Assembly (NCBI GenBank): GCA_022316685.1
Contig: JAKJHU010001582.1
Coordinates: 1-64,000, forward strand
DNA from: Progne subis subis
Taxonomy: Eukaryota > Chordata > Aves > Passeriformes > Hirundinidae
Direction: 5' to 3'
DNA: 64,000 nt
In this document: positions 24,481 to 38,448 of the stretch, one piece after another
How the letters are laid out: each line of letters opens with the position of its first letter
Position numbering within the stretch: the first letter of the stretch is position 1
Notes under the pieces: model-generated
The model's database searches: none
What the model saw: the letters and a program-made list of their open reading frames with translations, nothing else
What the model was told of the DNA's origin: nothing
Made by a program: the position numbers and the translations under genes

Positions 24481-25376
24481 GCGAGGGCTTCAGCTGGGAC
24501 GGCAGAGAGGCGCTGCTGGGGGGGGGACCTCACTTGGGTTTGGTTCGTTCTTCCCAATTCTTGGGGAAAAACCGATTTGGGAGTTTTCTACCAGAAATCT
24601 CCCCCCTCCTCCACTCAGCCGAAGGGCGTTGGGGGTTTTCCCTTTCTGGGGGCAATCAAAGCCATGCACTGCTGCTCCTAATTCGGGGCTAGGAGAACAG
24701 ACGGCTTTCCTCTGAGCCGGTGGCAGCGAACACGCAGGGCTGGGAAAGGCGGGCCGGGAGCTGCGGAGAACTTTGTTGTGTTTTCAGCTGAACGCCGCCT
24801 CGGGCCCGGGCCCGGGCCCGTGCCAGGGCTGTTGCTCATCTCCGCCTTTCCCCTCACACAGCCCGGGGGGCCCGGAGAACGCGGGCCCGAGGCTGGGCCG
24901 TGTGCACAGCCCGCCGCTGGCTGCGATTGGGCGATGGTGCCGTCACTCGTGGTTGTGGCGCGCTGATTGGGCAGAGCGGGGGCAAGCCCGGCCCCGGGGC
25001 CGCCCCCTCCCCGGGCGCCCCTGGCGCAGCAGAGCCGCCATTGGCGGAGCGTCTGTGCGGGCCCCTGGGAGCGGCGGCAGCGGCCGGAGCCCGGGGAGGC
25101 GGCGGCGGAGCTCGGAGGCGGCCCCGGCGCAGGTGGGAGCCGCGCTGGGTTGTGCCGGGGCTCGGGGCTGGCTGCGGGCCGAGGGCGCGTCCGGGGGCTC
25201 TGGCGGGTTCCTTGTGCCGTGTGCGCCCCGTGTTGCCCGTGGCCTGAGGGCGCTGCGGGAGCGGCTGCCCGCGGTCTCCTTGCCGCTGGGGCCTGGGCAG
25301 GAGCCGGTGCCGGAGCAGCGCTGCCTCGTCCCGCTTCCTGTGGGGAGCACGGAGGTGGCTGCCCTGTCCCCGGGAG
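24481..25376 (+). promoter_or_regulatory. CpG island with CCAAT boxes, arm B
   Basis: Inverted copy of 13262-14021. The plus strand shows GCTGATTGGGC, CCATTGGCGG, a GGCGGCGG-rich segment and the donor GGCGCAG followed by GTGGGAG near 25130. It would drive the arm B zinc-finger gene on the plus strand, across ERV-II. At its left end (24481-24600) it retains sequence shared with arm C but missing from arm A because of ERV-III. Confidence 0.5.
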
Positions 25377-25827
25377 TGTGCGGGAAAATTGGCGTCTCCA
25401 GAGGTTTCTGTCCCAAAGGAGACAGAGGAGTCCTGTAAAAGTGACTTTATTCCTGAACAAAGGGAGAGGCCATGCGGCATTTTGCCATGGGTCTCTGCAA
25501 TTGTTTGTAGTAAGCAGCCTCCTTTTTATCCAGATTTTGCCTTCTGCATCTCCCTCTCCCTTTGCCCAGTGGCGAAGGATACTTGGAAAGTTGAGGCTTC
25601 CCGATCTGCCTACTGCGTGTCCTCGTTAATATGCACTCCCCCTTTTGTATTACATCCGATATTCACTGGCTCTGTTCAGTCTTTGTTCTTCTTCTCGATG
25701 TTCAGGAATTTAGCAGGATCTTGGCTGAGCAGCAGTCCGTGTCAATGAGTAACATTTTCTGAAACTGATGGTTTCTCCCTTTACTTCCTTATCTCCAAGT
25801 CCCTGGCCCTATCTCCAAGCAGATTCA
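25377..25827 (-). mobile_element. ERV-II 3' LTR, arm B
   Basis: The minus strand runs from TGAATCTGCTTGGAGATAG (25827) to CCCGCACA (25377). AATAAAGTCACTTTTACAGG is kept. Confidence 0.8.
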
Positions 25828-25989
25828 CTGTTTTACTCTGTTTTTCTTCTGGGTCCTGTTTGGATTTGGGATTCTTCTCAGTGACCTCCTTCCCTGTCCT
25901 TTGGAGCCGTTTGTGGCTCAGGAGGCCTGGCTGCCAGCTGCATCCCCTTGCTCCCGTGCTGAATGAGCTGCACTCAGCAAGGTGTCTGT

Positions 25990-28177
25990 TGCATGGTCAA
26001 AAGATGAGAGTTGCTGTAGCACAGAAGAGGAGAAAGAGCATTCGTTTAACCCATGGTGTGCCAGGGAAACCACGAACCTGTGTCCCATTCCCATCCTTTC
26101 CACGTTGGAGCAATACATGAGCTGCTTTTTATTTCCTTTGTTACCTGTTTCACCACTTTTTTGGTTGTCTAGTCTATTTGCCAACAGGATCCTGAGTCAT
26201 TTAATTTTCCACACTGTGCTCCTCCTTCTGCTAATAGATAATCTGATCCCATCCCATGGTGAAATGTCTCGATCTTCATTTGAGTGGATTGATCGGCCAG
26301 ACTCAGGAGCTGGATCTGTCTGGTTGGTTATTATTTTGAGGACATCTTGTAATCTAATTATGGCACTGAAATGATTAATGGGTTCTCTGGCCCCTGATAT
26401 GAATTCATTCGGGTTCCCAGCGGGCTGCTCCATGGTGTTGTAGGATTTCTTCTTGTGGCCGTTCATCATTTCCTCAGTTTTTGGGTGCTCCCTCCAGCCA
26501 GGGCTGCATCATTGATCTCTTTTCTCTAATTAAATCATCACATACTTGGATCCCAACTGATTTCTCTGAACTTGTGGTAGCAAGAACACCCCAGTGCTCT
26601 CATGCTCCCTGTGTGACCTAGACAGTGACAGCACATGTTGGAGTGGGGAGAGGGATGATTCCCCGCCAGTTCTTTTAGTGAAGTTTTCACAGCATTCTCC
26701 ATTTGCTGTTTTCCTTTGCAGCTGCCCCAGTTTCTGTTGCAGAGTCAGATATCCTGAGTGTGGGCTCTGCCTTTGGCTGTGCAAATTCCATCTGTGCAAG
26801 CAGGCAGAGCTTGGGCTGAGGGGCAGAGGGAATCAGCCCAATTCCTGCCCCAGGCAAGAAGAGGCATTGTCCACACTTTTCCCCAGCAGTGTTACTTTCC
26901 ATTTCTAAAGCTCCTCTCTTGGCTGCCTGGAGCTAAGCTTCTCTTCCAGAGCAGCCATTGAATGATTCACATGTGTTCCCCCCACGAGCTTTTTTTTTCT
27001 TTTTATTTTTTTTTTTTTAACCATATTATATTACCAGTTTATGCCTTAACGAGTCACCTTTAAAGCTCTTCTAGTTTGGCAGAATGCCAGCTAAACGTGA
27101 ACCTGGAAAGATCCATACCAAAATTTTGCCATCACTAAGAGCCACACACAAACATACAGAAAATATTCCAAAGCAATCAAGTTTTTTCTACTTCTTCTCC
27201 GAGGACTGAAAATTGATTCTCCCACCCCTGGCCCAAACCTAACTGACAATATAAAAGTAGAGTTATTACGAAAAATTATTCTAATGGTGTAATCTTTTCA
27301 CTGAAACTGTGGGGAAAAAACCAACAACTCCAAAAATATCTTTCGTGTTTTAGAGTCAAGGCATTACTCAGTTCTGGCCAGGATGTGCAACAGAAATCAT
27401 TTCAACCACACATAGCCCGGGTGTGCAGAGAAAATCATTCCACAACACGTGAGTTTTACTAGATTTTTCCTAAACTTTAAACAGCCTGAACCCAGAGAAA
27501 TCCATTGGTTTCATGTTCATTGCTTCCTAGTTGTGAAGTTCATATATTTGGTTTCCATGTTGGGGTCTGGATTTCTTTGTCTGTGATGTTAATTAGGTCT
27601 GCACTCCTGGATTTCCTTATCAGCCTTTTCCAGACCAGGTGTCTCCAACTATTCCAGGGGCAGGGTCTGGGGCAGATGTTCCTTGGTGTTTGCTGATGGG
27701 CTTTGATGTTGTGTTGATGGTCGTTATCTTTGTGGGTATCTTTTGTGCTCCTCCCAGTCTGTTGAGATGTTAAACTCATCTCTGTAGAGTGGTGTAACAT
27801 CCCTTAAAATAAAACCTTTAAAATTCCTTTTCCCTGGGCAAAGGCAAATCAAGCCTGAGTAGAGAAATAAAATGAAAAATAGTTTTAAAGTTGGAATATT
27901 TTTCAGCAGTTTAATGGCAGCCAGCCCAGTGTGTGAGTGTGCTTGAGCCCCAGAGTGGAATTGTCCCGTTGTGTTCCCAGCAGCTGTGGCGAGTGCAGGC
28001 ACAGAAAGCCCTGAAGCTGCAGCAGTGGCAGCAAGGATTGGCCCGCAGTGGCTGGAGATGCCAAAGGAGGGTGCCCAGGCAGACTATTGCAGCAGAGGAT
28101 GTGTGGGCAGGCACAGGGGCTTCCCCTGCTGTGGAGCCCTGGCTGCTGCTGCCTTGCCTTCAGTGCAGGGTCAGTCG
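25990..28177 (-). pseudogene. ERV-II env, arm B
   Basis: Same decayed env as arm A. The transmembrane-subunit region is readable on the minus strand near 26290-26110 (CGKLNDSGSCWQ, then a Lys/Val-rich helix). An A/T homopolymer-rich tract at 26988-27020 lies in the surface-subunit part. No complete frame. Confidence 0.65.
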
Positions 28178-29510
28178 CAGGGAATTGCGGAATAAAGGAC
28201 TACACAGTTAGAAATTGTAAAGCAGGTTTGTTTTATTCCAGCTGGGACGCATAGGTGATATTTCCACCAATTATGTGTACCTGGCTGAGACAGGTTCCAG
28301 GTTGAAATACATTTAGATCCCACAAAGCTACAGCTCCCTGCCCACCCATTCTCTGCCCAGCTCTCTGCCTCCTTGTGCTTTATATTACAATTAGTCTGAT
28401 GAACTAAGGAGTCTTCCTCCGTGTTCACTATTTGACCTCCATCTCTGAGCAGGCCCAGGGAAGGTTTGGCTAATTCCCAGGTCAGTTTGTCCTGGCCAAA
28501 TCCAGGAACCTGATTCTTGCTGGTTTCTTAATTAACTAGTTCTGCTTTATTGGGTCCTCACAATACCTGTGTAACACTTTACTGAGGTTTAACAATTGTC
28601 CTGGTTTAGGGACAAATTTGGGAGAAAATCCCTGAATGGGATCCCTCTGGGAAGCAATCCCAAATGGCTCCTCCCTCCAACTGGTCTGGTAAAAAACTTC
28701 TTTGGAGAAAAATGGAAAAAACTATTTTACTTATCAAACAAAGTGCATACAAGTATAAAGAATGAATAATATGTAACAATAAAACCTCTCAGTTCTGGAA
28801 GTGAGATGGCAAATTGAGAAAGTCTTGCCGTGGATGTAGCTCAGCTCTCTCTCAGTCTCTCATCAGTCCCAGTCCCTCCGGCGCTGCTGGAAAATGCCGA
28901 GCTCCAGGCCCTGGTGGGCTGCAGGTGCAAGCCCCCAGTGCTCCCCTGGGTTTTCAGTCCAGAGTAAGGTTTAAACAGTTCCAAGAAAAAGGAAAAAAAT
29001 ACCAGTCCAGGGAACTTCTCTGCCCTAGCTAGCTGAAACTAACTAAAGGAAAAAAACAAAAAGAGAAAAATCATCTCTGTCCTGCAGTCTCTCCAAGCCA
29101 TCAGCCAAACACACTGTCCTGGAGAAGAATGTGTAGGAGTCAGGCAGTTTTCTCAAAACAAACTCCTTCGCTTCTCCTTGGCTCTTAGAACCAGTCTTAA
29201 AGGCACAGAACTCGATATACAGCACAAACAGAAGAGACGATTGGGGATACAAGCATTATAAAGTTACCCTAGGACAACAATGTACATCTTGTCTGTGTGG
29301 CCTTTACCTAGCAAATAAATTCCAAAGTGTTCTGTAAATTGGTCCTACTTAACAAGTTACACTCCAGTGTTCTGGTATAAGTTGTTTCTCTACTTTATAA
29401 AACTGCTAAATAAGCTGTATATATTTCTGTTCTCCCTTCACCTTGTTTTAGCACATCATATGTTTCTCAAATTCTGAATTTCATATGCCTATATATTTCC
29501 CATATCAGCA
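28178..29510 (-). mobile_element. LTR-like insertion in ERV-II of arm B
   Basis: About 1.33 kb absent from arms A and C. On the minus strand it opens TGATATGGGAAATATATAGG (29506) and contains GGAATAAAACAAACC near its far end, with a TTCCGCA terminus near 28186, resembling an avian LTR. A 680 bp solo LTR is nested inside. Exact ends and target-site duplication are unclear. Confidence 0.5.
28597..29276 (+). mobile_element. Solo LTR with 5 bp target-site duplication
   Basis: A 680 bp element with inverted ends TGTCCT...AGGACA, starting TGTCCTGGTTTAGGGACAAA. It is flanked on both sides by ACAAT (28592-28596 and 29277-29281), a perfect 5 bp duplication. A second copy of the same LTR lies at 39701-40365. 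Confidence 0.9.
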
Positions 29511-31930
29511 GCCTCCCATCCTCCTCCTGCAGCCGGGACGTCCAAATCTCCTGGGGCTTCAGAGACCTTGAGCCGAGGGTGAGGGGTCCCCCCGTGTTGA
29601 GCTGTGCTGGGGCTGTTTCTGTGCTCAGGGACACTTGGAATGGGCCACGCCACTTGGCCCCCAGTGCTGCTTCTTCCCAGTCCTTAGGGCAGGACCCGAT
29701 GTCCTGGTTGGATGTTGTGAAGAGCAAAGTGCCAAGGCAGGGTCTGTGCCAGCCGAGCTTCCTGTGGGAGAGATTTAAGCAGAGACAGGATTCTGGCCAC
29801 AGACTGCTTTAAATACACATCCCTTATGTCCACTACCCCACTTGGTAGAGAATTAGCAATGTAAGAACTTCCAAAGCTCAAGTTACTGGGGAGATAATTG
29901 CATATCTGCCCTGGATCTGGCTCCTGTTCTTGCTAAAGTCAATTGGCAAAAATGCATACCCATGGCATCTTGGTTTCTATCACCAGCTTTCCAAAGGTGT
30001 TTTCTTCATTTCCACATTCATTCTTTCTACCTGACCTGAGCTCTGGGGTTGCCAGGGGTTGTGGAGGTCCCATTGTATTCCTAAAGCTGCCATAAGCCTC
30101 TGAAGGATCTTTCCTGGAAAATGAGTTCCCCTATCTGAGTCTATTGCTTCCACAATCCCTTCTCTTGGAATGATTTACTTTAGAAATACCTTACTGAGTG
30201 ATGCAGTGATTACTGAAGAAGTCAGAATTGCTTTTGGGACCCTGTTAGGTGACATGGTGTTAGCAGAAGAGATTTGAGCCTTCCTGCTCAGGGCATTTCA
30301 GTGCCAGGCTCTCACAAGCACACACAGCTCTGCCGGTTGAGCCGACCATGTGGGCGGTAACCTGAGCTTTGTCTAATTCCCTTTTCTTAATAACAGCCTG
30401 TCTTGTAACTCTTTTCCCTTCTCCTGCCCTCGAAGGCCCATCCATAACCAGATTTTCTCCCTCAGGCCAGGGAATGTCTCCTGAATCTCTCCTAGGCTGG
30501 GTCTGGAGCTCTGTCACTTGAATGCAGTCCTGGGTTTCTTGCCAGCCCCTGTCCAGGCTGTTGAAACAGGAGGCTGGGTTAAACCCTTCCCCTGTCCTCA
30601 ATTCTGCATCCTCCTGTGCCACTGAACAAGGTTTCATACTGTAATAACGGAGCACGGCTCTTTTGGTTATCAAAGCTTGAACTTGATGCCAGACTTGAAC
30701 AACAGGAGCTCCTTGTGCTGTCAGTGTTCAGGCCTCAGGTCCCCTTAGAGCTGTGGCTGCACAATTGTGCAGACAATGAGGGGGCCACTCTGGCCAGTGG
30801 GTTAAATATTGTAGCACAAGGATTCCTTTGGCATGGCCCTGTTTAACATCACATACAATTCCAATTCCTTTTCTGAGTCTGGAAGAAGCCATGGCTGGGG
30901 CATCAATCAGTTTGGGGTTTTTTAATTTTCTCCAGTTTAGTTCTCTTTCTTATGTCCATACCATAGCATTGAGGCTGTCTGGGTTAGAAAGTCATACAAT
31001 GTTCTAGCTAGAAAAGAGAATCCTCAGTCCAGGTCCTGCAATTTCCTGTTAATCCTCAGAATTGTCTCAGCTCCTTTATAGTCCTGAGTGACTGTTACTT
31101 CTGAGATTCCCCTGACCCTTTCTGGGTCAATACACCACAAACCTTCAGTCAAATATATCCTAAGTATTTAACCTTTTTCTCCACCATTTTCTCTATATGT
31201 TTTAAATACTCCAAGATGCTTTTTAGCCTGAAAATTGAGCCATTTCACAGAGGCTGCTTCCTACCACCTCTAATTGTCCTCCTGATTGAAGCAACTAATC
31301 CACATCCTGCATTAACTCAGTTCCTGGGGGTGAGGTGAATTCTTTGGATATTTTCTGCAAGGCTGGCTCGAATAAGGCTGGTGATTCGGTGCATCCCTAC
31401 AAAAGGACTGTCCATGTCTTTCCTATTTTCCCTTCTAACCCTTGTTCCCACTCAAAGGCCAACTCCTGTTCAGCATCCTGTGTAAGTGGGCATCCCCAGA
31501 AAGCATCTTTTCCATCAAGTGCTGAATGGTAGCAGTGTGAGGAGGGAACCTGCTTGCAGGTGGTGTAAGGATCTGAGACTGTGGGGTGCCTCGATTTAAT
31601 AATCTCATTTCTTCTTCTTAGGTCCTGCAGCATTCTATAGATTCCATCTGGTTTCTTGATTGGCAGCACTGGAGCATTCCAGGGAGAGATGCCAGGCTCC
31701 AAAAGCCCTGCCTTTAAGAGGGGCTCAATGCCAGGCTGTGAGCCCTTCCTTCCCTCTCTTGGAATAGGGTATTGCTTTTAGACACCACTTGTCCTGGTTG
31801 CTTGAGAGTAATTTGGAGAGGCTGGGTGTCTGATTTTCCCTATTTCCCTGGGGCTGCCCACACTTCTGGGTTCACTTCAGCATCGGCCTTGTCAGGCATT
31901 TGACACAAAGGTACCCCAGAACTAGCAAAG
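29511..31930 (-). pseudogene. ERV-II pol, arm B
   Basis: The minus strand reads SPWNAPVLPIKKPDGIYRML (near 31690), the connection motif near 30850 and the integrase C-terminal part. The RT catalytic motif is D-V-D-stop as in arm A, so the polymerase was already dead before the arms separated. Stops and frameshifts elsewhere. Confidence 0.8.
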
Positions 31931-33290
31931 GCAATGCTCTGCCAGGTGCTTGTGGCCGAGCCCATCCCCTGGGTGCTGGGGCCCCCTTGGGCCCTGGGGT
32001 TCATCCCTCAGGGGCTGTAGCAAACTCTGCCAGTGGCCTTTGGCTTCACCTTGGCCTTTTCCTCACCCCTTCTTGCATTCACCTGCTGTGCCTTTGTGCA
32101 CCAACTGCTCCAGGGGCTTCTTGTGCCACTGCTGCAGCCCCCCTGAGTGCCTGTGGGTGCTCATCCTGTGACAGCTGCTGAGCTCTGTGCAAGGGCATTC
32201 CTTTCTGCTAGTGACCCAAGACAAATCCTTCAAAGATGATCTTGATGCTTGCATGACTCACCCACACATTTCCCAGGTGTTCCTTCCTGCTCCTAGGTCC
32301 TTGTGCTCGCCCTGCCCTCCCCAGCCCGTATGCCAGAGGCGGTGCCTGTCCTGCCGCAGTGTCCAAAGGCGGCTCCCCCGGCGGGCAGGGCCGGCAGCTC
32401 CACGGGCCGGGCAGCGGCCGGGGCGTCCCGCAGCCTCCTGGGGCCGGGGGCCACTGCCGGCCCTGCCCGGGGGTGGTGGGGTCAGGCAGCGCCCGGCGCT
32501 GAGCCCCGGCTGCCCCACAGCCCCGGCCCGGCCCCGCAGCTCCCCACAGGCCCCAGCCCGTGCTCCCGGTGCCGCACCTCTGCGCCCCGCTCCTGCTGCT
32601 GCCCAGCACAGAGAAACGCCCTGACATCCTGACCTCCTTGTTTCCCTGTCCTGGAAACCGGGGATACAAAGGATCTGTCTCAGCTGGCAAATTTAGAGGC
32701 ATAAGACCCTGCCTGAAAAATCATCCCAGTCCTCAGTATTTTTCTCTTCCTCCTCTTTTCCATCATCCTTTTTCCTACCACAGAGATTCCTCCTGCTGCT
32801 TCTTGCCTTAACCGTATTCCTGCACACTCGCCTTCGCCCTAACCCTTCCCAGCACACCAACACCATCCATCCCCGGTTGTCTAAATCCCTTCTTGACTTC
32901 CCTTATTGCCCCTCTGGGTGTCCATGTCCTTAAATTACCTCTGGGAGAATGTGCAAACTACCTCAAGCATTCTCCCAAGGGACCCTTCAGAGATATTTTG
33001 GGATCATCATCCCTTTGGCCAGGATGCTCTTCCTGGCTTTCCCTTTTCTACTCTGCATGTGTTCCCTGCCATGTTTGCTCCCTGAAGATGCCAGTGTCCT
33101 CACTGATGAGATGTTCACTGCTCTCTCCCTGGTGACTCTTCACAGCCCCCCTGATCTGTCACTCGTCTGTCTCCTGGACACTCTCGGGTACCCAATCAAT
33201 CCCCGGTGCCGCCGCCACCCAAGGGAGCCCATCACCCAAACTGGGTGAGGCACCTTCAGCTCCACTCACTGCCCGCTGTCCCAGACGGTG
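31931..33290 (-). pseudogene. ERV-II gag-position region with GC-rich core, arm B
   Basis: Inverted copy of 6750-8130. The GC-rich core is at about 32330-32620. No domain recognised. Confidence 0.35.
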
Positions 33291-33316
33291 GAAGGAATTC
33301 CAGAGGAGCCCCAAGG

Positions 33317-33780
33317 TGTGTGGGAAAACTTGACATCACCAGAGGTTTGTGTCCACAAAGAAGACAGAGGAGTCCTGTAAAAGTAATTTTATTCATAAAA
33401 AAAATGGAGAGGCCATCTGACATTTCCCATCGAGTGCCTCTCCAATTGTTGGAAGGATGCTAGCCTCCTTTTCATCCTAATTTTCCCTGTCACATCTCCT
33501 CTCTCCCTTTCCCCACTGGCTGAAGTATTTGAGAGGTACAGTACTTCCCAATCCCCCTACTACATACCCCCCATAATATGCACTCCACTTCTGCATGAGG
33601 TAACGATATTCACAAGCTCTGTTAAGTCTTTGTTCTTGCTTCTCGAAGTTCATGAATTAGTCAGGACCTTGGCTGAGCAGCAGTCTGTGTGGTCAGTTCA
33701 TAACATTTTCTGGAGCTGATGGCTTCTTCTGTGCCTTCCTTATGTCCAAGTGCCTGGCCCTATCCCCAAGCAGCTTGACA
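33317..33780 (-). mobile_element. ERV-II 5' LTR, arm B
   Basis: The minus strand starts TGTCAAGCTGCTTGGGG (33780) and ends CCCACACA (33317), followed by the proline-type primer site TGGGGCTCCTCTGGAATT (to about 33296). Confidence 0.8.
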
Positions 33781-35479
<1,699 letters not shown>

Positions 35480-36003
35480 TCCCCAGTGACCCCCGTTGGG
35501 CAGAGCCCTGCTGATCCTGGCTCCTGGTGATCCGTGTTGGGAAGACACCTGGCTGGGATGCTCCACATCTTCCTGGCTCCCTGTGGGCACCTGGATCAAT
35601 GCAGGGGCAGGAACGTCCATCGGGACACGGAATGACATTGGGAATTCCTTGGGGCAGAGCAGATTTGTTGACTTTCAACCCCAGAAAATCTTTGGTGTTC
35701 AGTCCTATCATCTGGAGGCATCAAGGAATACTGGATGGTCTTGGAGGTCTTTTCCTATCTCAGGGATTCCACGATTTTGATTTCCTGTTGCCCAAGGTGC
35801 ATCTTGCACAGCCAAGTAGTGAAGATCAAGTGCAGGAACCAAGATTTTGGAGACAGTGGGGTGGAAACCCCTCCAAAAAGGTTCTTCCCTCCCAGCCAAA
35901 GCACATGGATCCTCAGCTGGCACAGACACAGAAATCCTTTTTCTTTGACCTTGATTTGTTTTCACTTCTCTTCATCACTGTAAATGTCCAACATTGTGGT
36001 AAA

Positions 36004-36009
36004 AATAAA
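36004..36009 (+). terminator. Poly(A) signal of zinc-finger gene, arm B
   Basis: AATAAA, about 525 bp after the end of the finger region, in the same place as in arm A. Confidence 0.5.
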
Positions 36010-36019
36010 GACGATTGAA

Positions 36020-36265
36020 CTGGGACATGGGTGAGGACATGGGGGGATATAGACATGGTGGGACATAGACATGGAAAGTGACATGGGGACACATGGACAT
36101 GGCCAGGGATGTGGCCATTCATGGGGACATGAGGGGAAATGGGCACAGCTGGAGATGTGGGGGACAATGACAGGGATGGATTTGTGGTGGGGAGACAGCC
36201 ATGGGTGAGGACATGGTGGGACATGGCCAGTGACATGTGGGGACATGGCCATGGCCGGTGCCATG
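36020..36265. repeat. CCATGTCC minisatellite, arm B
   Basis: Inverted copy of 3395-3645, reading GGACATGG on the plus strand. Confidence 0.75.
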
Positions 36266-37385
36266 GGGGGAACTTGCAGGGGCTGTGGGGGATGCTGGGT
36301 TTGAGGGAGTTGAGGGTTCCTGGGAGGGACTTGGGGCTTGCTGAGGGCTTTGGGGAGCCCTGAGCTGGGAGACCCTGGCAGAGGTTGTGGGGCAGCTGCT
36401 CAAGGACCCCCTGAGCTGGACCCCCAGGTGGGCATTGGGCTCCTGGAAGGGAATGAAGGTCCTTGTCCCCAGGAGGGAAATCCCAGCAGCCCCAGGGTAT
36501 TGGGGGCAGCTGAGAGGCCACAACAAGGAGGGGAAAGCCAAAGAGAGCTGTCCCCCTCCAGAACTGCACCCCAAAAATCCCAAACTCAGGGACTCCTCCC
36601 AGGAAAAAGTTGCCAGGAGGTGCCTGAATTGAGGGAAAGGGGGATGGGACCTCAGACTGAGCAGGAGGGGCCTGGAACCTCCAAAACCAAGCATGATGGA
36701 CAGGGCTGGTGGATTGGGGGGCAGAGGGGAAGGGGTGGAAGAGCAGGGAAGTAAGAGGGGGCTAGAACCCCCAAATTGCTTTGGGAGGGTCCCACACCTG
36801 CTCCTTTCTAATCCCCAAGATGGTGCTGGGGCAGTGCTGGACTCTGGGCCTGGCTTGGGCACCCCCCCTGTGCCCCCTCCCCAAATTCCCCTGGCAGCTT
36901 CAGGGTGCCCAGGCTGCCTTTTGGTGTTGGCTGGGTGCTGTGCTGGGGTTCAGGTGCCTCCCAAGGAGTCCCCAGAGCGGGGTGACACAGGGGGGACACA
37001 CGGGGGTCCCCATTCCCGATCCATCCTGGGGCCCGTTCTGTCCCCTCCCGAATCATGGTCCCCCCGCAGGGTCCCCCAAGTCCCTCTCACTGTCCCCAGT
37101 AAACAGGACTGGGGTGAACTGGGAAGCTTTGTTGGGAACACTGGGAGCAGCCAGGTGGGGACAGAGTGACAGCAGGGCTGGGGGGACACACGATCCCCCC
37201 AAAATCATCTTGGGGACAGAGCAGGGGGTCCCAGCCAGGCCCGAGGCCATGGGGAGGGGCTGCGACCGCCGCCAGCTCAGGAGCTCTGTGGGCAGAGAAA
37301 GGGGGTGGACACCGGGCTGGGGGGCCCTGAGGGAGCACACACGCTCTGGGGGAGGGGGGACATGACCCCCGGGACCCCCCCTCGC

Positions 37386-37502
37386 CTTCTTGCACATGTT
37401 GAAGCTGAGCCCCAGCACCAGGAAGACAAAGCCCAACACAAAGCCCCCAATCCCCTTCAGCATCTTGCTGTAGGCAGCGTCCGGTGACATCTCTGGGGAG
37501 CC
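37386..37502 (-). pseudogene. Class II beta exon 4 (transmembrane), arm B
   Basis: Encodes KMLKGIGGFVLGFVFLVLGL followed by a KK stop-transfer. The hydrophobic run is uninterrupted, unlike arm A. The donor reads AAG then GCGAGG, a GC-AG type intron if spliced. Confidence 0.8.
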
Positions 37503-37504
37503 TG

Positions 37505-37861
37505 CAGGGCTCAGGACCCCCCAAAAACCTCTCACAGACACTCCAAGCCCCTCCAAGCTCCCTCCCAGTCTCCCTGAGCCCACCCAGGACCCCCTGAACC
37601 TCCTTCCAATCCCTTCCCTGCCTCCCCAGGACCCATCAAAGCCCCTCCTGTCCCTCTCAGGATCCATAACCTCCTCAATTGCCCCCCACCCCTCCAGGAC
37701 CCCCCAAACCCTCTCCCAGTCCCTTCTCAGTCCCACCAGGATTCACCAAGACTCCTCCCGGTCTCTTCCCAGCGCAACCAACCTCATCCCAATCCCTGCT
37801 TTCCAATCCCCGATCTCTTTCCAGCCCCTCCAGGCTCACTCCAATCCTCCCAGTTACACCC
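37505..37861 (-). repeat. Class II intron 3 repeat, arm B
   Basis: Inverted copy of 1807-2168. It marks the last homology between arms A and B: arm A is cut at 1806 by ERV-I. Confidence 0.6.
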
Positions 37862-37940
37862 AGCACCCCCCAAAGTCGCTCCCCACTTCCTCCCAGCACA
37901 TCCAGTGCCTCTCCCAGTTCCCCCCAGTGCCTCCCCCGTG

Positions 37941-38227
37941 CCCCAGTGCCGGCTCAGGGGCTGCTCCAGGCTGACCGTGCTCCACCTGGCAGCTGCAGGT
38001 GACCCCGCGCCGAGGGGAGGTTTCCAGCAGCACCAGGAGCTGCTGGCTCCAGTCCCCGTTGGGGACCACGGCGGTGCCACCCCGTGCCCCGAGAGCTGCT
38101 GCTGGCCCCTGGAAGCAGCTCAGCTGGATGTGGGCAGGGTAGAAATCCATCCCGGAGCAGACCAGGCGGCCGGGGCCAGGCTGGGAGCTCGAGGGCAGCA
38201 GCGAGATGGAAACGCTGGGAGGGGTCA
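37941..38227 (-). pseudogene. Class II beta exon 3 (beta-2 immunoglobulin domain), arm B
   Basis: The acceptor CTCTCCCAG precedes TGACCCCTCCCAGCG. The readable domain includes VSISLLPSSSQPGPGRLVCS, DFYPA, VVPNGDW and LLVLLET, and the second Ig cysteine lies in CSCQVEH. An extra G after CAGGTGGAGCAC (near 37974) shifts the frame, so the usual SLEQPLSRHW end is read only in another frame. The expected GT donor after CACTGGG is missing. Confidence 0.85.
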
Positions 38228-38402
38228 CTGGGAGAGGGAGGGGAGGGGTGGTGTGGCAGCGAGAGGGACTGGGTCTGGGAATGAACTGGGAATGGACTGG
38301 GACTGGCTGAGAGGAAGTGGGAGGGACTGGGAGGAACTGGGAATGAAGCGCGCGGCACTGGGAGGCCGAATGGAGCGCGCGGCACTCGGCGCTGCGGGTC
38401 TG

Positions 38403-38448
38403 CCTGGCAACAGATGAGTCATCACAGACACGCGCTCTCATTGGCTGA
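38403..38448 (+). promoter_or_regulatory. MHC class II X1-X2-Y promoter module inside class II intron 2
   Basis: X1 CCTGGCAACAGATG (38403-38416, RFX type), X2 AGTCATCA (38417-38424, CREB/AP-1 type) and Y CTCATTGGCTGA (38437-38448, inverted CCAAT, NF-Y type). Thirteen bases separate AGTCATC from the Y box, the spacing also seen at 43370-43415. This array normally assembles RFX, CREB and NF-Y for CIITA. It is on the plus strand, opposite to the surrounding class II exons. Confidence 0.8.

Larger units (their letters stand above)
25377..33780 (-). mobile_element. ERV-II provirus, arm B copy
   Basis: Inverted copy of the arm A provirus, lengthened to 8.4 kb by a 1.3 kb LTR-type insertion (about 28178-29510) at the pol/env junction. 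LTRs are at 25377-25827 (3') and 33317-33780 (5'). All frames are interrupted. Confidence 0.85.
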
